A model generated the notes under the pieces. It searched no databases. It saw only the letters and a list, made by a program, of their open reading frames with translations, and was not told the origin of the DNA. DNA of 64,000 nucleotides, taken from contig JAVTVX010000027.1 in assembly GCA_033439265.1 (NCBI GenBank), positions 945,001 to 1,009,000 on the forward strand, read 5' to 3'. The position numbers were made by a program, and so were the translations under genes. Positions 53,243 to 64,000 of this stretch are shown piece by piece (position 1 is the stretch's first letter; the number at the start of each line of letters is the position of its first letter). This DNA comes from Dillenia suffruticosa. Taxonomy: Eukaryota; Streptophyta; Magnoliopsida; Dilleniales; Dilleniaceae.

Positions 53243-56200
53243 TCAATCATTCAAACTCACTCTAACCCTCCGTCTATTAGCTGGTCCCCTTTCTATCCGC
53301 AGACCAGGCTCTGACCTAAAACCAACTTTCTCAGCAGAATTCCTTGAAGCTGCTGAACCCTCTCGGAGTGGCCTAAGTGCTCGTTTGCTTACACGGCGCT
53401 GGGTTTTTGGAGAATTCAACTTCTTTGACTTGTACTGATCATAGGCCAAGGGTTCAAGCCCTTGTAAATCAGGCTCCGGAGCATAATCAACAGGTCGTTT
53501 GGCTTCCTCCATTCTTCTAAATGTAATTGAAATCCTGAATGTATAAAGGAAGATTAGTTCACCTTTTACAATACAGCAATTTCTCCCAGCAAATTAAAGC
53601 ACCTAGCACAATGTTTGACAACATTTACCTTTTAGTTGGAACTGCAGGAGCACAATGCTTAGCCACATCAGCTCCATTCTCATTTAAGACAAGAACAGAC
53701 CTAGAGAAAGTTATAAGTTATTTAATAGGTGTTTTCTATATACTAAAGAAAACTACAAATTTATGCATTTATTCATCCACATACATAAGGCCTAAAGCAG
53801 GGAAAAAAAACCCTTACCCAACAGGCAATGGAATTGCAGCAGGTCCTGAAAACTACCCATCACTGACAGGCTTCAAGTTTGTTCCGAAGACTATATTACA
53901 TTCACTGAGGAATGAGACCGTGCAGAAAGGACGGACACAATCATGATTGTCAATATGAGGTGGTATACAATCTCCCTCTTCACATATGTTGACTACACAA
54001 CTATCGGGTACACATGCGGGAGGAGGAACATGCCATCTAACTAGCCTCCTGATAATCACCTTGAAAAGATGTGGAATAGGATCAACATTTTCATTCTTCA
54101 GGATACCAGGTTGGTTACCATGTTTATCCTGTCAAGGAATATTAAAATCATGGGCTTCAATTTTCTCATAAGTATATTGTTTTTCACAGTTCTCAAAGAT
54201 ATCACAAAACTATCAAAATTGGCACATCTCTACTTCAGCATGACTCAAGAATAAAATCAGTGGAACGAATTAAGAGAGCTGTACCGTTGCATAGATATAG
54301 CAGCAACCAAATTGAATTGTCACATGACCTTTTCCTCTCTTCCCCTTTGGAGGTGCACTATATGTACGTTCTGGAAGGAAAAACCAAACAAATTACCCAA
54401 ATCATAAAATTCAAAAAATAAATTGTTCAAAAATTACATGATAGAATGTATAAATACAATGATAAGCAGTCAATTTAAAACAATTCCAGGTGTCATTAAA
54501 CCATGGTTCAAAAATTACACAATATAATATATAAATACAATGATCCACAACATTCTTAAGAATACCACTTATCAGGTTAGACCTAAAACAGTTAACATGA
54601 TGGAAGGATATTCAATTAATATTTAATTGCCTCATTTTTATGAGAACTTTTGTGGTGCCCTGCACCTTAAGCAATGGATTTCTTGCACATCAAGGGCTCC
54701 TTTATACTCTAATCAGATTGTTAGGGTTCACCTGGTGCACAAAGTGCTCCCCGACTTAGTACAGGGTAGGGAGAGAGTGGGCATATATGTACGTAGTCTT
54801 CCCCTTGCATTTTTGTAGAGAGACTGTTTCCACGCCTCGAACCCATGACCTCAAGGTCACCAAAGGAGTACTCTAATCAGATTGTTGCCTTGTTTAAATG
54901 CTGGTACCACACTGTGGTCACCTCAGACCATAAGATCATACATATGGTCAGGGTAACCAGAACTTTGAAACAAAGTGACATCTGAGAGCTAATTAAGGGG
55001 GCACTTGTTTACCTGAATATCTTTTTTGGTTGTGCAAAGAACTATTCACATATTAAGAAATGAAACTGCACAAGGAGCACTTTCATATAAAGATTATCAT
55101 GATTGCACTGGGGAAAATTCATATCATATTTCTAAGTATGGATTTCAGTTGCTAAATATGTATCAAAGTATTGTCTATTTCTAATTAGATTGACAAGCAC
55201 AAATGCAATTGCATATCACACACATATTTGACCATTCCAATGAAATGTGGAATGACAATAGGAGAATAGAGAAAGAAGCAGGGGAAGAAGAGAGAGATTA
55301 AAACAGAAATGAGAGAGAAAGATAGGGAGAGGAACACTTCAAAAGTTGGCAGGCACAATCAACACTCTTGTGCACATGTAAGATGGCACAAAAGAAAGAT
55401 AGGGAGAGGAACACTCCAAAAGTTGGCAGGCACAATCAACACTCTTGTGTACATGTAAGATGGCACAAAAACAAGTCACTTGGATGAATATGTCTAAACT
55501 ATCAGATTGAGGTCTGTACTCCATTTCTCAGACTTCAATTGTAATGAAAGTGTTGCTCACAAGCCCATGTGAAGTTAACAGACATAAAAACTCTTATAAC
55601 ATGAAAAGAGGTAAGGCAAACACAAATAAGCATGCCAAACAAACATATATCAAGGAACATTAGAATCAAATGATATACCTCTCAGTTCGCCTTTTGTTCC
55701 CATCTCCTGGAGAGCATAAACATAATCAACAATCCGCTTCTGCTCTGCAGAACTGAAAATGTTTGTGTGCAATTCAAGCCCCTCCAGAATGTTAACAATC
55801 CTTCCATCAACTCTCTCCAGACAAACAAAATTCTTCTTCCTCCTCACATTCATAAAACGAATATACTCCCTCTGTTCTCTTGGCAATTCTACCTTTGGCT
55901 TGATGCTTGCTCCAACTCCCTGCCCACCCTTTTGCAATGGAGTCTGCCCATCAACCAACAACCGGTTGTTTGATTTGTTCACTTCCTCCTCTTCTTCCTG
56001 GTCTTGCTCTAGCTCATCTTCCTTTGCCATGTCAGCCCATGACATTCGAACACTTGGAGAGTCAACCAATTGTGAATCAGGTGGTACATCACGCACAGTA
56101 GTCTGTTCATACCACCCATTGTAACCATCTTTCCAGCTATCTTTCCAACTACCGATTGAATTGGTGTCTGCTCCATCATCTTTCCAACTTCCACCTGTTC

Positions 56201-57203
56201 TCACCGGATTGTGATGGTCCTATATCGACCTCAATTGCTACAAAATCACAGCAAAATAACCATTCCAGTAAGAACAGAAGTTAAAGGGAATCACCATCAC
56301 TTAAAAAAGAAAAGAAAAGAACAGAAAAGAAAAACCCAACCGCCTCCCCAAAGGGAACATTGACTTCAGTAAGAAGATAAGAACAAACATCAATGTCATA
56401 ATTAAACAAAGAAAAAATCTAATAAGTCCTAAAATTAACATTAACATCATTGACAAACCCTAATAAGAATCAGCAATAATGGTCCTATTACAACGGCAAA
56501 ATCTATTCCAGTAAGAACATATGTTAAGAAGGAATCACCGCAACCCTAAACTTAACATAAATATCGTAAAAAACTCCAATCTTAAACAGAAATGGCCAAA
56601 AATCGTAACAATCACCCCCTAGAGAAAAGATCATTGACTTCAATAAGAACATAAGAACAAACATGTAAACCATGATTAAATTAAGAACCAATCAAATAAA
56701 TCCTGAAGTTGATATTAACGTAATTGACAAACCCTAATAAGAAATCAGCAAACAGGGAAAATCATAAATTCTTCTTTTCAGAGAAAGAAAAAAAAAATCT
56801 TCTAAAAGCTTGACTTCATCAACAAGACATATCTAAAACCCAAAAAGAAAACCTTAAAAATCATTAAAAAAAAAAAACTTATCCGAATCAGAAAATCCCA
56901 GAAATAAGTCATAGATTATTATTCAAATAAAAAACAATAGAAAATCTCTAAATACACAAATAAATTCTACGAACCCTAAACAAATAACAAAATAAGAAAC
57001 CATAGAATGAGGGGAAAGAGAGAGAGAGTACCAGGATCGAGAGATCGAATAGAATTGGAGAGATTACAAGTGCAGCTAGTGCAGAGACCTCTGGAGAGAA
57101 AAGGGAACCAAGTGGAGAGAGACTCCGACGCGATTTGGAGCTCTGAATCACTGTACTTGTGAAGAAACGGGTCTTCTTCTCTTCTGGATCGTAGATCGTT
57201 CAT
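53243..57203 (-). CDS. ALKBH9B-like: ALKBH9-type RNA N6-methyladenosine demethylase with an in-frame stop
   Basis: 2OG/Fe(II) dioxygenase of the AlkB family; Arabidopsis ALKBH9B removes m6A from RNA. Exons: 57032-57203, 55679-56194, 54285-54370, 53818-54128, 53629-53700, 53243-53534; 483 codons in total. N-terminus: DPFLHKYSDSELQIASE, then repeated GSWKD motifs and a Glu-rich stretch. Core: HVTIQFGCCYIYAT, iron ligands HID (about His316, Asp318), SECNIVFGTNLKP, VLNENGADVAKH (about His377), TKRISITFRR for 2OG. The C-terminus is basic. Codon 350 (53853-53855) is TAG where relatives have Glu (DG*FSGP). Product made from this frame would lack the distal His and Arg and be inactive. The same TAG lies in a GT that could serve as an alternative donor 39 nt upstream of the usual one, phase preserved. 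The exon 1-2 acceptor (AG at 56195-56196) was picked for phase and is weak. Confidence 0.88.
54424..54545. repeat. Diverged direct repeat in ALKBH9 intron
   Basis: GTTCAAAAATTACATGATAG near 54424 recurs as GTTCAAAAATTACACAATAT near 54507, each followed by TATAAATACAATGAT. Confidence 0.7.
54705..54886 (-). mobile_element. Au-type SINE, 146 bp body, with 18-bp target-site duplication
   Basis: TACTCTAATCAGATTGTT occurs identically at 54705-54722 and 54869-54886. The body (54723-54868) reads on the minus strand GGTGACCTTGAGGTCATGGG, TTCGAGGCGTGGAAACAG, ATGCAAGGGGAAGACTACGTAC and GTGCACCAGGTG in order, the layout of Au SINEs, with the B-box GGGTTCGAGGC. The A-box end seems truncated relative to full Au elements. 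Inserted in sense in the second intron of the ALKBH9-like gene. Confidence 0.85.
55320..55473. repeat. 77-bp tandem duplication in ALKBH9 intron
   Basis: Two copies, 55320-55396 and 55397-55473, nearly identical, each beginning AGATAGGGAGAGGAACACT. Located in the same intron as the Au SINE. Confidence 0.9.
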
Positions 57204-57230
57204 CGCTGTTTGAAGAATCGAAACTTAGTA

Positions 57231-57269
<39 letters not shown>

Positions 57270-59170
57270 TGTGTTGTGCGGTTGTGCTCTCGGTTACATC
57301 GGGTGTGGCATAGATGGGATTTAGGAACTTAGGAGGGGTGAGTTTTGGGAAGGCGAAAGGTTTTTTTTTTTTCGGTTCGTGGCGGTTTTGGAATTTTTGA
57401 ATTGCGAACTTAATCCGGATCTGCGAGTTTCTAAATTTTTTTGGGGGGGGGGGGGGGGGGGTAAAGACGGAATTCTAGAATTAAAATTTTAGACTACAAA
57501 CATGTCAAAATTAGAAACTATCTTAAATTTTTAGAAAATTTTTGAAAATCTTATTGTTGGCTCCAGATAAAATTACCATTTTGTCTTCACGGTTCTCTTG
57601 TCTCCTCTCTTTCGCTCTAACTTCTTAACTCAGCTCTGAATTAATCGATTAATCAATCAATAAATTAATCATTTATTACTTTTTTCTTTTTATCTATTGA
57701 TCCAATCATATATTTATTTTCATTCTTAATTTTTATTTTCTAGTTTTTAACTATTGTTTATTGTTTATCTCTCTTGATGCCAAACACTATTTCTATTCTT
57801 CTTCGTTTCTCTGTTATCGAAAATTAGTTTAGTAAAATATGAGATTAAATTATTTAACTAAGATTATGAGTTTTATTCGTGTTTTAGGTATGAAAAAAAT
57901 TACGTTGAAATAATAGTCTCCTTAGATGGGTTACTATAAATTCTGGACCAAATTTATCAGAATCTATTCTAAATACTAAATATAGTACTAAAAAAAAATC
58001 TTCTTACGAAATAAAATGATATAATTGAACTCAATTCAAACTTTCAAACTAAAATGTCTTTTTTTTCAAACTCTCGTCGACTCAAATATTATTTATTTGT
58101 TATATAAAAATCATAAAAATTAAAAAATATTTATATTTATGGAAATTTGAATACTAACTTTTAAAAAATAACATTTGAATAAAAATTGTTTAAAAGTTGA
58201 AATGGAGCTAACTCAAATATTGTATCCTTTTCTCTCCCTCGCTCTTTATTTTTTTTGATACCATATTTTGGACATTGCCTGATATCTGAGGTTTTACCTG
58301 ATTAATTCAAATTGGGAAACGTTCTATACACATGAGGATCCGATACTTCCAACGAGAGTCGAATCTCGATCATATTTGAAGAAACTCAATTCCATATCCA
58401 ATTAAATCAAAACATGTTGATTCCCGACACTTTATTTATTTTTTTATTGGTGGATGTTCCCCCGCTCTTTATGTGGCCAAGAATAAATGCCATGCTCTTT
58501 GCTCTCGTTTCTTCCACCAAGATGGAATATGCGACATGCGGGCTTTAATAATATATTTATCTCAAACCACCCAAACCGTTTTTGGGCATTTGTTTGTTTC
58601 ATTTATTTAATATTAGGATTATTATAATTTACAGTTTAATTGTTTGTAATGATTACAAAGAAAATAAGAAGAAAATGGCTCAACTTCCCCTTAATTTTCA
58701 GCTTTGAAATAAAAATATGCTATTTTAGATTAATTTAAATATGTATTTCATTTTAGATCATTTGTATAATATTTATTTAATTAGTTAAAGTTGTAAAGAA
58801 GGAAAGTCACATGTTTCCGGGGAACTGCGTGCTACATTGGTGTGTCATGGGATGGACCAGGACTTTTCACAGACCCACAGCTTCGTTATTGTCAATTACC
58901 TACCTAAGGCGAAGGGCCTACCTAAAAGTGAAATTCCAAAAGTAGGGCAGGGCCCAAAGGATTATTTATCAATGGCTTTATATCAAATATGGTCAAAAAC
59001 TATGGTAGTTTTTTTATGGGTATGGTTTGCCAATGACTTAATTACGATCTAATTGAGCAATAATCTCAAAAAGGCCATAAATCTGAGTAAGAGATGAGAA
59101 ACTGTACCAAAAAATGAATAAATAAATAGAAGAGATAAGAAACACAACCCCATCCACGCGACCAAGGCAG
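57204..59170. other. Promoter of ALKBH9 and spacer
   Basis: GA repeats at about 57229-57269 lie just upstream of the start codon (CT on the transcribed strand). A G19 run lies at 57443-57461. The rest is AT-rich. An open frame at 58837-59052 matches nothing known. Confidence 0.5.
57443..57461. repeat. G19 homopolymer
   Basis: About 19 consecutive G on the + strand, 240 bp upstream of the ALKBH9 start; length uncertain in any read technology. Confidence 0.85.
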
Positions 59171-59179
59171 GGCTAATGC

Positions 59180-59756
59180 ATTTCCTCATCATAAAGCCCT
59201 TCATTACAGCTCACTTCCGGCGTCTCAAAGCCACTCCCATCAGAAAGCAACAGGTGGTGGCAGCAACGGTGACAAAGAAGGCAATACTCAACCACCACCA
59301 CCACCGACCATTACCCCACCGGACACAGTGAATACTTGGTTTCGAAGAGGGTCAAGAAGGATGAGAGAGCAGCAAGAGTTGGAAGGTGGGAGTAAGAGTA
59401 CAAGCAGCAAAGGCAACAACCCCTGCTCTGCCCCGATAGCATGACCATTGGTGAGAAGGTTGTGAACTCTTATGTGGGAGAAAAAGGGTTGCTTTTTTGG
59501 CTGAACAAGTTTGCCTATGCCTCTATTTTCATTGTGATTGGAGGTTGGATACTTTTCAGATTTGTTGGCCCTTCTCTTCTACCAGCTTGATACTCCTCTC
59601 TCTCCTACCTCCATGTCCAAGTATTCTACTATATTTCACTTTGAAATATTTACACATAACACCAAAGTAGCAGTGAAGAAGGTGACCACATCTTGGGGAG
59701 AGGATGGAACACCTTTGAATTATCAACTTCAATTTGGCTTGTACACTCCTGAGTGA
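59180..59756 (+). pseudogene. Intronless, frameshifted copy of a small plastid/membrane-type protein gene
   Basis: Pieces in different frames follow in order without introns. 59180 on: MHFLIIKPFITAHFRRLKAT, transit-peptide-like, ending in a stop near 59333. Next frame: TVNTWFRRGSRRM, with a stop near 59439. At 59441-59590: GEKVVNSYVGEKGLLFW, a hydrophobic segment YASIFIVIGGWILF, then RFVGPSL and a stop. Another frame continues YQLDTPLSPTSM at about 59579. I recognise FRFVGP...LYQLD-PLSPTS as the end of a small plant membrane protein but cannot name it. At least three frame breaks and no introns suggest a processed pseudogene. Confidence 0.6.
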
Positions 59757-60208
59757 CACTATGCCATAAATAATTCCGGTAAAATTATCCCTCTTTCTTC
59801 TCAACTTAGAATTCCCAGATCCCTGCAGCATTTACCATGAGAGAGCAATAGAGAGTCAATGTTCTGGGATTCAATATTCTTCACCATGACAGAATAGACA
59901 AGAGCCTGTAAAATCAAACAAACTTATGAAAATATGCGAACCCACATATAGTTTTTGGTAACATGGCTATTAACAAAAACCAACTCAAGAAAATCATCAG
60001 AAACCAAGCTCACAACCCTAAGCCATACTCCCTTGTACACCGGAATGTAGTATACATCAAGATGTGGTTTTTAGGATACAACTTGCACTCTCAAATGAAG
60101 ATCTAATCAAGGAATGAAAAAAGAGCCCATAAAATATCCTGAACAGAATCTCAAGAATTACCAGTAAAACCTACAACAAATCCCAATATACCCATGAAAA
60201 TTTTTGAA
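59757..60208. other. Convergent 3' region
   Basis: Probable 3' UTR of the RanBP2-type gene; nothing else recognised. Confidence 0.5.
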
Positions 60209-63200
60209 CTACGCAACATTGACTGGCTGAGCAAGAGCGTCTCTTTGGGTTTTACACCTGCAGAAGCCGATTTTATGACATCATTATTGCAAAGATAACC
60301 ACAGGTCGACATCTGTTTTTATTACAAAGATCAGGAAAATAAATAAATAAATAAACAGGGTTAATTGTGCACAAACCTATTGCATTGCTCCCTAGATGCA
60401 AAATTGTGGTTGTTGCAATTTGTGCACATCCAATCTCCATTACGCCATTGCTTGGCACTGCTTGGCAAAAGGGTAAAAGGTATGACAAATATTAGTCACA
60501 AAAGCTATCATTTAACTATCAAGCTGCAGTACATACCGTACTCAAATCACTAACCGGACTCATTTTCAGTACTAACCCATGCATTCTGATTATTATATTT
60601 CCCACCCGTGTGGTTATATCATATTGTATACACCCCCCCCCAAATAATTAAAATTGCATAATGTGAATGGTGATGCTTGATTTTCAACTGATAAGGTTAT
60701 TACCAAGTAAATGGTAGGATGATAGTATTATAATATACCTCCACAGATCCCTCTGATCGAGGGGTGGCGACAAGGAGATAAAAAATGACTATAGTCAAGC
60801 TTATCAGTGGACAAGATGACATGACTGTGAGAGCCCAATTATAAGTTCAATGTTTGCAAAACAAGATGGCATAATGTGCACCTTACCCTTTCCCAACGAG
60901 AGTTGGTGGCGTTGACACCTGTGGCAACTGCATGATCATTTGCAAATTTGGTGCTATAGCAGAGCTTCCAGATGGATATGAGGCACAAATCCCAACCTTC
61001 TGATCACCACCATATTCTGCTGTTGGCTCTAAAGCGACAAGCGACTGCTGCGGTCCATTTGACTTTTTGTTTGGAAATGTAGAGTTACTATAACAATCAT
61101 GTTAATCACATAATCAATCAAAGAATACCATTACTTACATATCCTGCATTTAGTCTCTTGTTATCCCACTCATGAAGCAAGTCATCTGATGCCAACCGCT
61201 TGGTCCCAAGAGCTAAACAACAGAGATTATGTGAGAGAGAGAGAGCAAGGACAGACCATCAGAGACCACAAGAATGAACTAATTCTAGCTCCAACCAACT
61301 GAATAAAAATATATCCCAAGGAAGTGGGTTCAAGATATTAAAGCAACTTGGCCAAGGTAGAGGATGAAGCCAAACTTGAGCTTACAAGTAAAATTACACT
61401 TGCTATGCTTTCATACTGTCCATGTTAGGACTACCATCAATCACAGAGGATGTCTACGAATTCACATAATGAGGTAAGACAACAGTAAATTTCAGAAGAA
61501 AGGAATAATGGGTGTACCTGGTGGTATAGAAGCATTACATCTTTTGCACTGCAAAGATAACAACAAATCACGGAAATTATAAGTCTTGTGACACATCTTG
61601 TGGACCATGGTTAAACTGATGTTATATTCATGGCACATCATTATACCTGTGCACGAGAGGAATAATTGTGGAAACCACAGTTGCAAATCCAGTCACCATT
61701 TCGCCATCCTTTTGGAACCATGAGAATCTGGCTTGCAGGATTTCCATGTGAAAGCCCAGGATTACTGTTTTCAATCAAAGGCCATGTGGGAGCTGACTGA
61801 ACTCCATATTTATCAGTCCCTCCTACAGACCAGTTAGAGCTCAAAGGAAGAAAAGGCTGCTGTATAGCAGTGTTGCCTATTAGTCCAACATTCATCTTCT
61901 GTTCGGGTCCTCCCAGTGCCCTGACAAAATAATGTGCATAAGATGGCAGAGAAAACCCTGTCATTGCAATTGCTGGTATTGCTGCCAGTTCCTTTGGTTG
62001 CCCGCACTTTTTGCACTTTTCTCGTGATGCATAATTGTTGTTAGTGCAACCTATTGTCCATTGCCATAGAAACCCAACCCAAAATGCAGCCATGTAGAGG
62101 AAAAGGAAGCCAGCCATGTAAACACACACCAACCAGCACAACCCAGAAGAAAATACACACACAGAACAAAACACAACACACTCAACGTATACATATAGTA
62201 AGTTCTGTATTTCAATAAAAAAAATGGTACGTCCCATATATGAATTTGGAAAGATGACAATAGTATATAAGCCAAAAAATTGACAGTAAACGTTTTGTAA
62301 TCAAACACAAATATCCTCCACATAGACCAGTAACTATGATGAAGACCCAAAAGGAGAGGTCCCATTAATGACTACTGTAGAAGGGTGCTGCAGGCCAAAA
62401 CTATTTACTAAACAACAATTATTAAGATGATGCAATTAACAAGAGGGTAGCCTCCTCTTATACCCCTTAAAATAGGAACTAGGTCCATACAGCCATGCAA
62501 TTAATATGGGGGGATCCTTGGTCCATACAGCTATGCCAAAGTTCTCACTATGTCTAGAACAACTCGAGTAGAGTTCAGACCCACGAAACATAGACATAGA
62601 CATCGGACATAGCACAGACAGAGTAAGATCACCGAGTAACAAAAGCTTTGCATTATTATAAATTACAAAATGTCATATCACATTGTGTCACACTCAATTC
62701 CGAAAGTGTCCTTGAAACATAGGTCTAATTAGTATACCCACTGGGTGCCATCCTTACAACCCAAGGGCAAGGTAGGTACAGCTACATCATTCGCAAAACC
62801 ACAAAAAGGGGAAAATGCAATCAGCTAAGCTTGTTGAGGAACCCCTGTCTCCCTCAAAAAATCTGACATTTCTTTGAGGTCCAAACTAAACATGATAGTG
62901 CTATGGTCTAACCACGGTACACGCGGTTTATGAAAACCAGCTGCATTCCCTTTTGCATATTTTCATGATACACTCATTTCTGAAAGTCTCCATGCAACAT
63001 AGATTTAAGAAAGTATACCCACTATGTGCCAAGGTAGCTATAACAACATCATTTGGAAAATCATGGAACGGGGGTTTTATGAAATGAACTAAGCTTGTCG
63101 GGAACACCGGTTTCCCTCAAAAAGTCATCACCCTAGCCCGACGTCCAAACGAAACATAAGAGAGCTACAGTCTAACCATGGTACACAATCATTTAGCTGC

Positions 63201-63649
63201 ATACCCTTTAGCATAGTGTCATAATATTCTGTTTGGGAGACACAATTCCACGCCATTAACCTAGTTAACAATCGACAATTTCACTACACGAATATCTCAA
63301 CACTAGATCCTTAAAACTCAAAAAAAAAAAAAAAAAGGAAAGAAAGGATCTCCCCAAATTAAGGTTTAAATTTAGACAAATGGGAAGAGAAAGCACACGT
63401 AATTGATTGGTCGGTCCGAGCATGAATTACAAGGAACCCTAACCATAGCAGATCAAGTGAAGAGAGACGAAGAAAGAGAGTACCAGTGCAGATCCAATCA
63501 CCAATACGAGAAAGCCATTTAGAATCGGAAGGGGTTTTAGTATCAACAAGAAGACGAGGTTGTTTGCATCTATTACAGAATGATCGAAACGCGTAGTTTC
63601 TGTTCCCACATCCACTGCACTCCCAGTCTCCTTCTCTTCCTTCTCCCAT
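60209..63649 (-). CDS. RanBP2-type zinc-finger protein with four fingers (At2g17975-like)
   Basis: RanBP2-type fingers bind single-stranded RNA (as in ZRANB2) or ubiquitin. Seven exons: 63484-63649, 61647-62050, 61518-61548, 61139-61212, 60887-61062, 60377-60457 and 60209-60257; 981 nt, 326 residues. Finger 1: GDWECSGCGNRNYAFRSFCN, Cys 11/14/25/28. Finger 2: GDWICTGC...CKKC, Cys 54/57/68/71, split by intron 1. Finger 3: GDWICNCGFHNY...CKRC, Cys 178/180/191/194, with only one residue between the first two Cys. Finger 4: GDWMCTNCNNHNFAS...CNRC, Cys 295/298/309/312. The links between fingers are Gly/Pro/Ser-rich. Also ALGTKRLASDDLLHEWDNKR (about 202-221). RNA-binding is an inference from the Asn and aromatic residues shared with ZRANB2. 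An AG run directly precedes the start codon. Confidence 0.93.
62674..63225. repeat. Diverged tandem duplication (about 285 bp period) in intron 1 of the RanBP2-type gene
   Basis: Motifs recur in the same order: GAAAGTGTCCTTGAAACATAG (as GAAAGTCTCCATGCAACATAG), AGTATACCCACT, AGCTAAGCTTGTTG/ACTAAGCTTGTCG, TCTAACCACGGTACAC/TCTAACCATGGTACAC. The two units are about 75-80% alike by eye. Origin unknown. Confidence 0.8.
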
Positions 63650-64000
63650 CTCTCTCTCTCTCTCTGAGCTCGATTTAGCACAGAGAGTAAAAGTAAAGAT
63701 TTAGAACACAGTCATGGAGTCCACCACCGAAGGGTGAGAGAGAGAGAGTGGACAAATAGTTAACAAGTGGTGGGGGCCGCGGGGGTGGGAGAGGGCTTCG
63801 AGGCGGATGCGCCTATACGGAAGGAATTCCCTCTTTTTTTTTTCCTTGGGAAAGGCCCTCTTAAGAAGGAAAATTATTCGAAAATCAAATAAAAAATAAA
63901 AATTATCCAAATCTCAAACCCAAGAATTGTAAAATAAAAATTTATATTACTCAAATTCAATAAGATTAAGGCTTTAAAATAAAATTTTAAAGTTTAATAA
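63650..64000. other. Promoter region of the RanBP2-type gene
   Basis: CT repeats on + at about 63649-63666 directly before the start codon, a GA run at 63736-63750, then AT-rich sequence to the window end. No neighbour gene visible. Confidence 0.5.

Noticed and set aside
55759-56124. + strand frames over ALKBH9 exon 2
   Set aside because: Antisense shadows; the minus strand carries the recognisable protein.
58837-59052. 71-codon + frame
   Set aside because: No recognised similarity, and no link to the broken gene copy downstream.

Overview
The window is nuclear DNA of a flowering plant, almost certainly a eudicot and probably a woody one; I cannot name the species. Reasons: genes with many introns and GT-AG junctions, very AT-rich spacers, CT/GA microsatellites in many 5' leaders, plant retroelements, and plant-only genes (WUSCHEL, flavanone 3-hydroxylase, a CDPK, a WEB protein). 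All splice models below were built by hand from reading frame, splice dinucleotides and family alignment from memory.

Layout: 1-3906 (-) CPK16/18/28-type calcium-dependent protein kinase, cut by the left edge; 4.2-14 kb AT-rich spacer with a 753-bp non-autonomous hAT element; 14.06-15.66 kb (-) flavanone 3-hydroxylase (F3H) with a light/MYB-type promoter module; 15.8-20.9 kb spacer with a tandem array; 21.13-22.73 kb (+) acidic conserved protein whose promoter carries mitosis-specific activator (MSA) elements; 24.2-25.4 kb decayed copia element with its 3' LTR; 26.39-27.43 kb (+) WEB-family coiled-coil protein; 29.70-30.08 kb (+) small plant-specific protein; 31.72-37.46 kb (+) SWD2/WDR82-type WD40 protein (COMPASS subunit) with a LINE fragment and a solo LTR in its largest intron; 39.32-41.55 kb (-) C2H2 zinc-finger protein; 47.72-49.03 kb (-) WUSCHEL; 53.24-57.20 kb (-) ALKBH9-type RNA demethylase with an in-frame UAG in exon 4; 59.2-59.8 kb (+) intronless broken gene copy; 60.21-63.65 kb (-) four-finger RanBP2-type zinc-finger protein.

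The gene set is not a pathway cluster. From memory, however, CPK16, a WEB gene, WUS, ALKBH9B and a Ran-binding zinc-finger gene also sit close together on Arabidopsis chromosome 2, so the window looks like the orthologous WUS neighbourhood.

The points most worth a second look are the ALKBH9 stop codon, where the same base change makes a GT dinucleotide that could act as a frame-preserving alternative splice donor, the MSA-bearing uncharacterised gene, and several mobile elements with exact target-site duplications. I found no convincing wholly new system.
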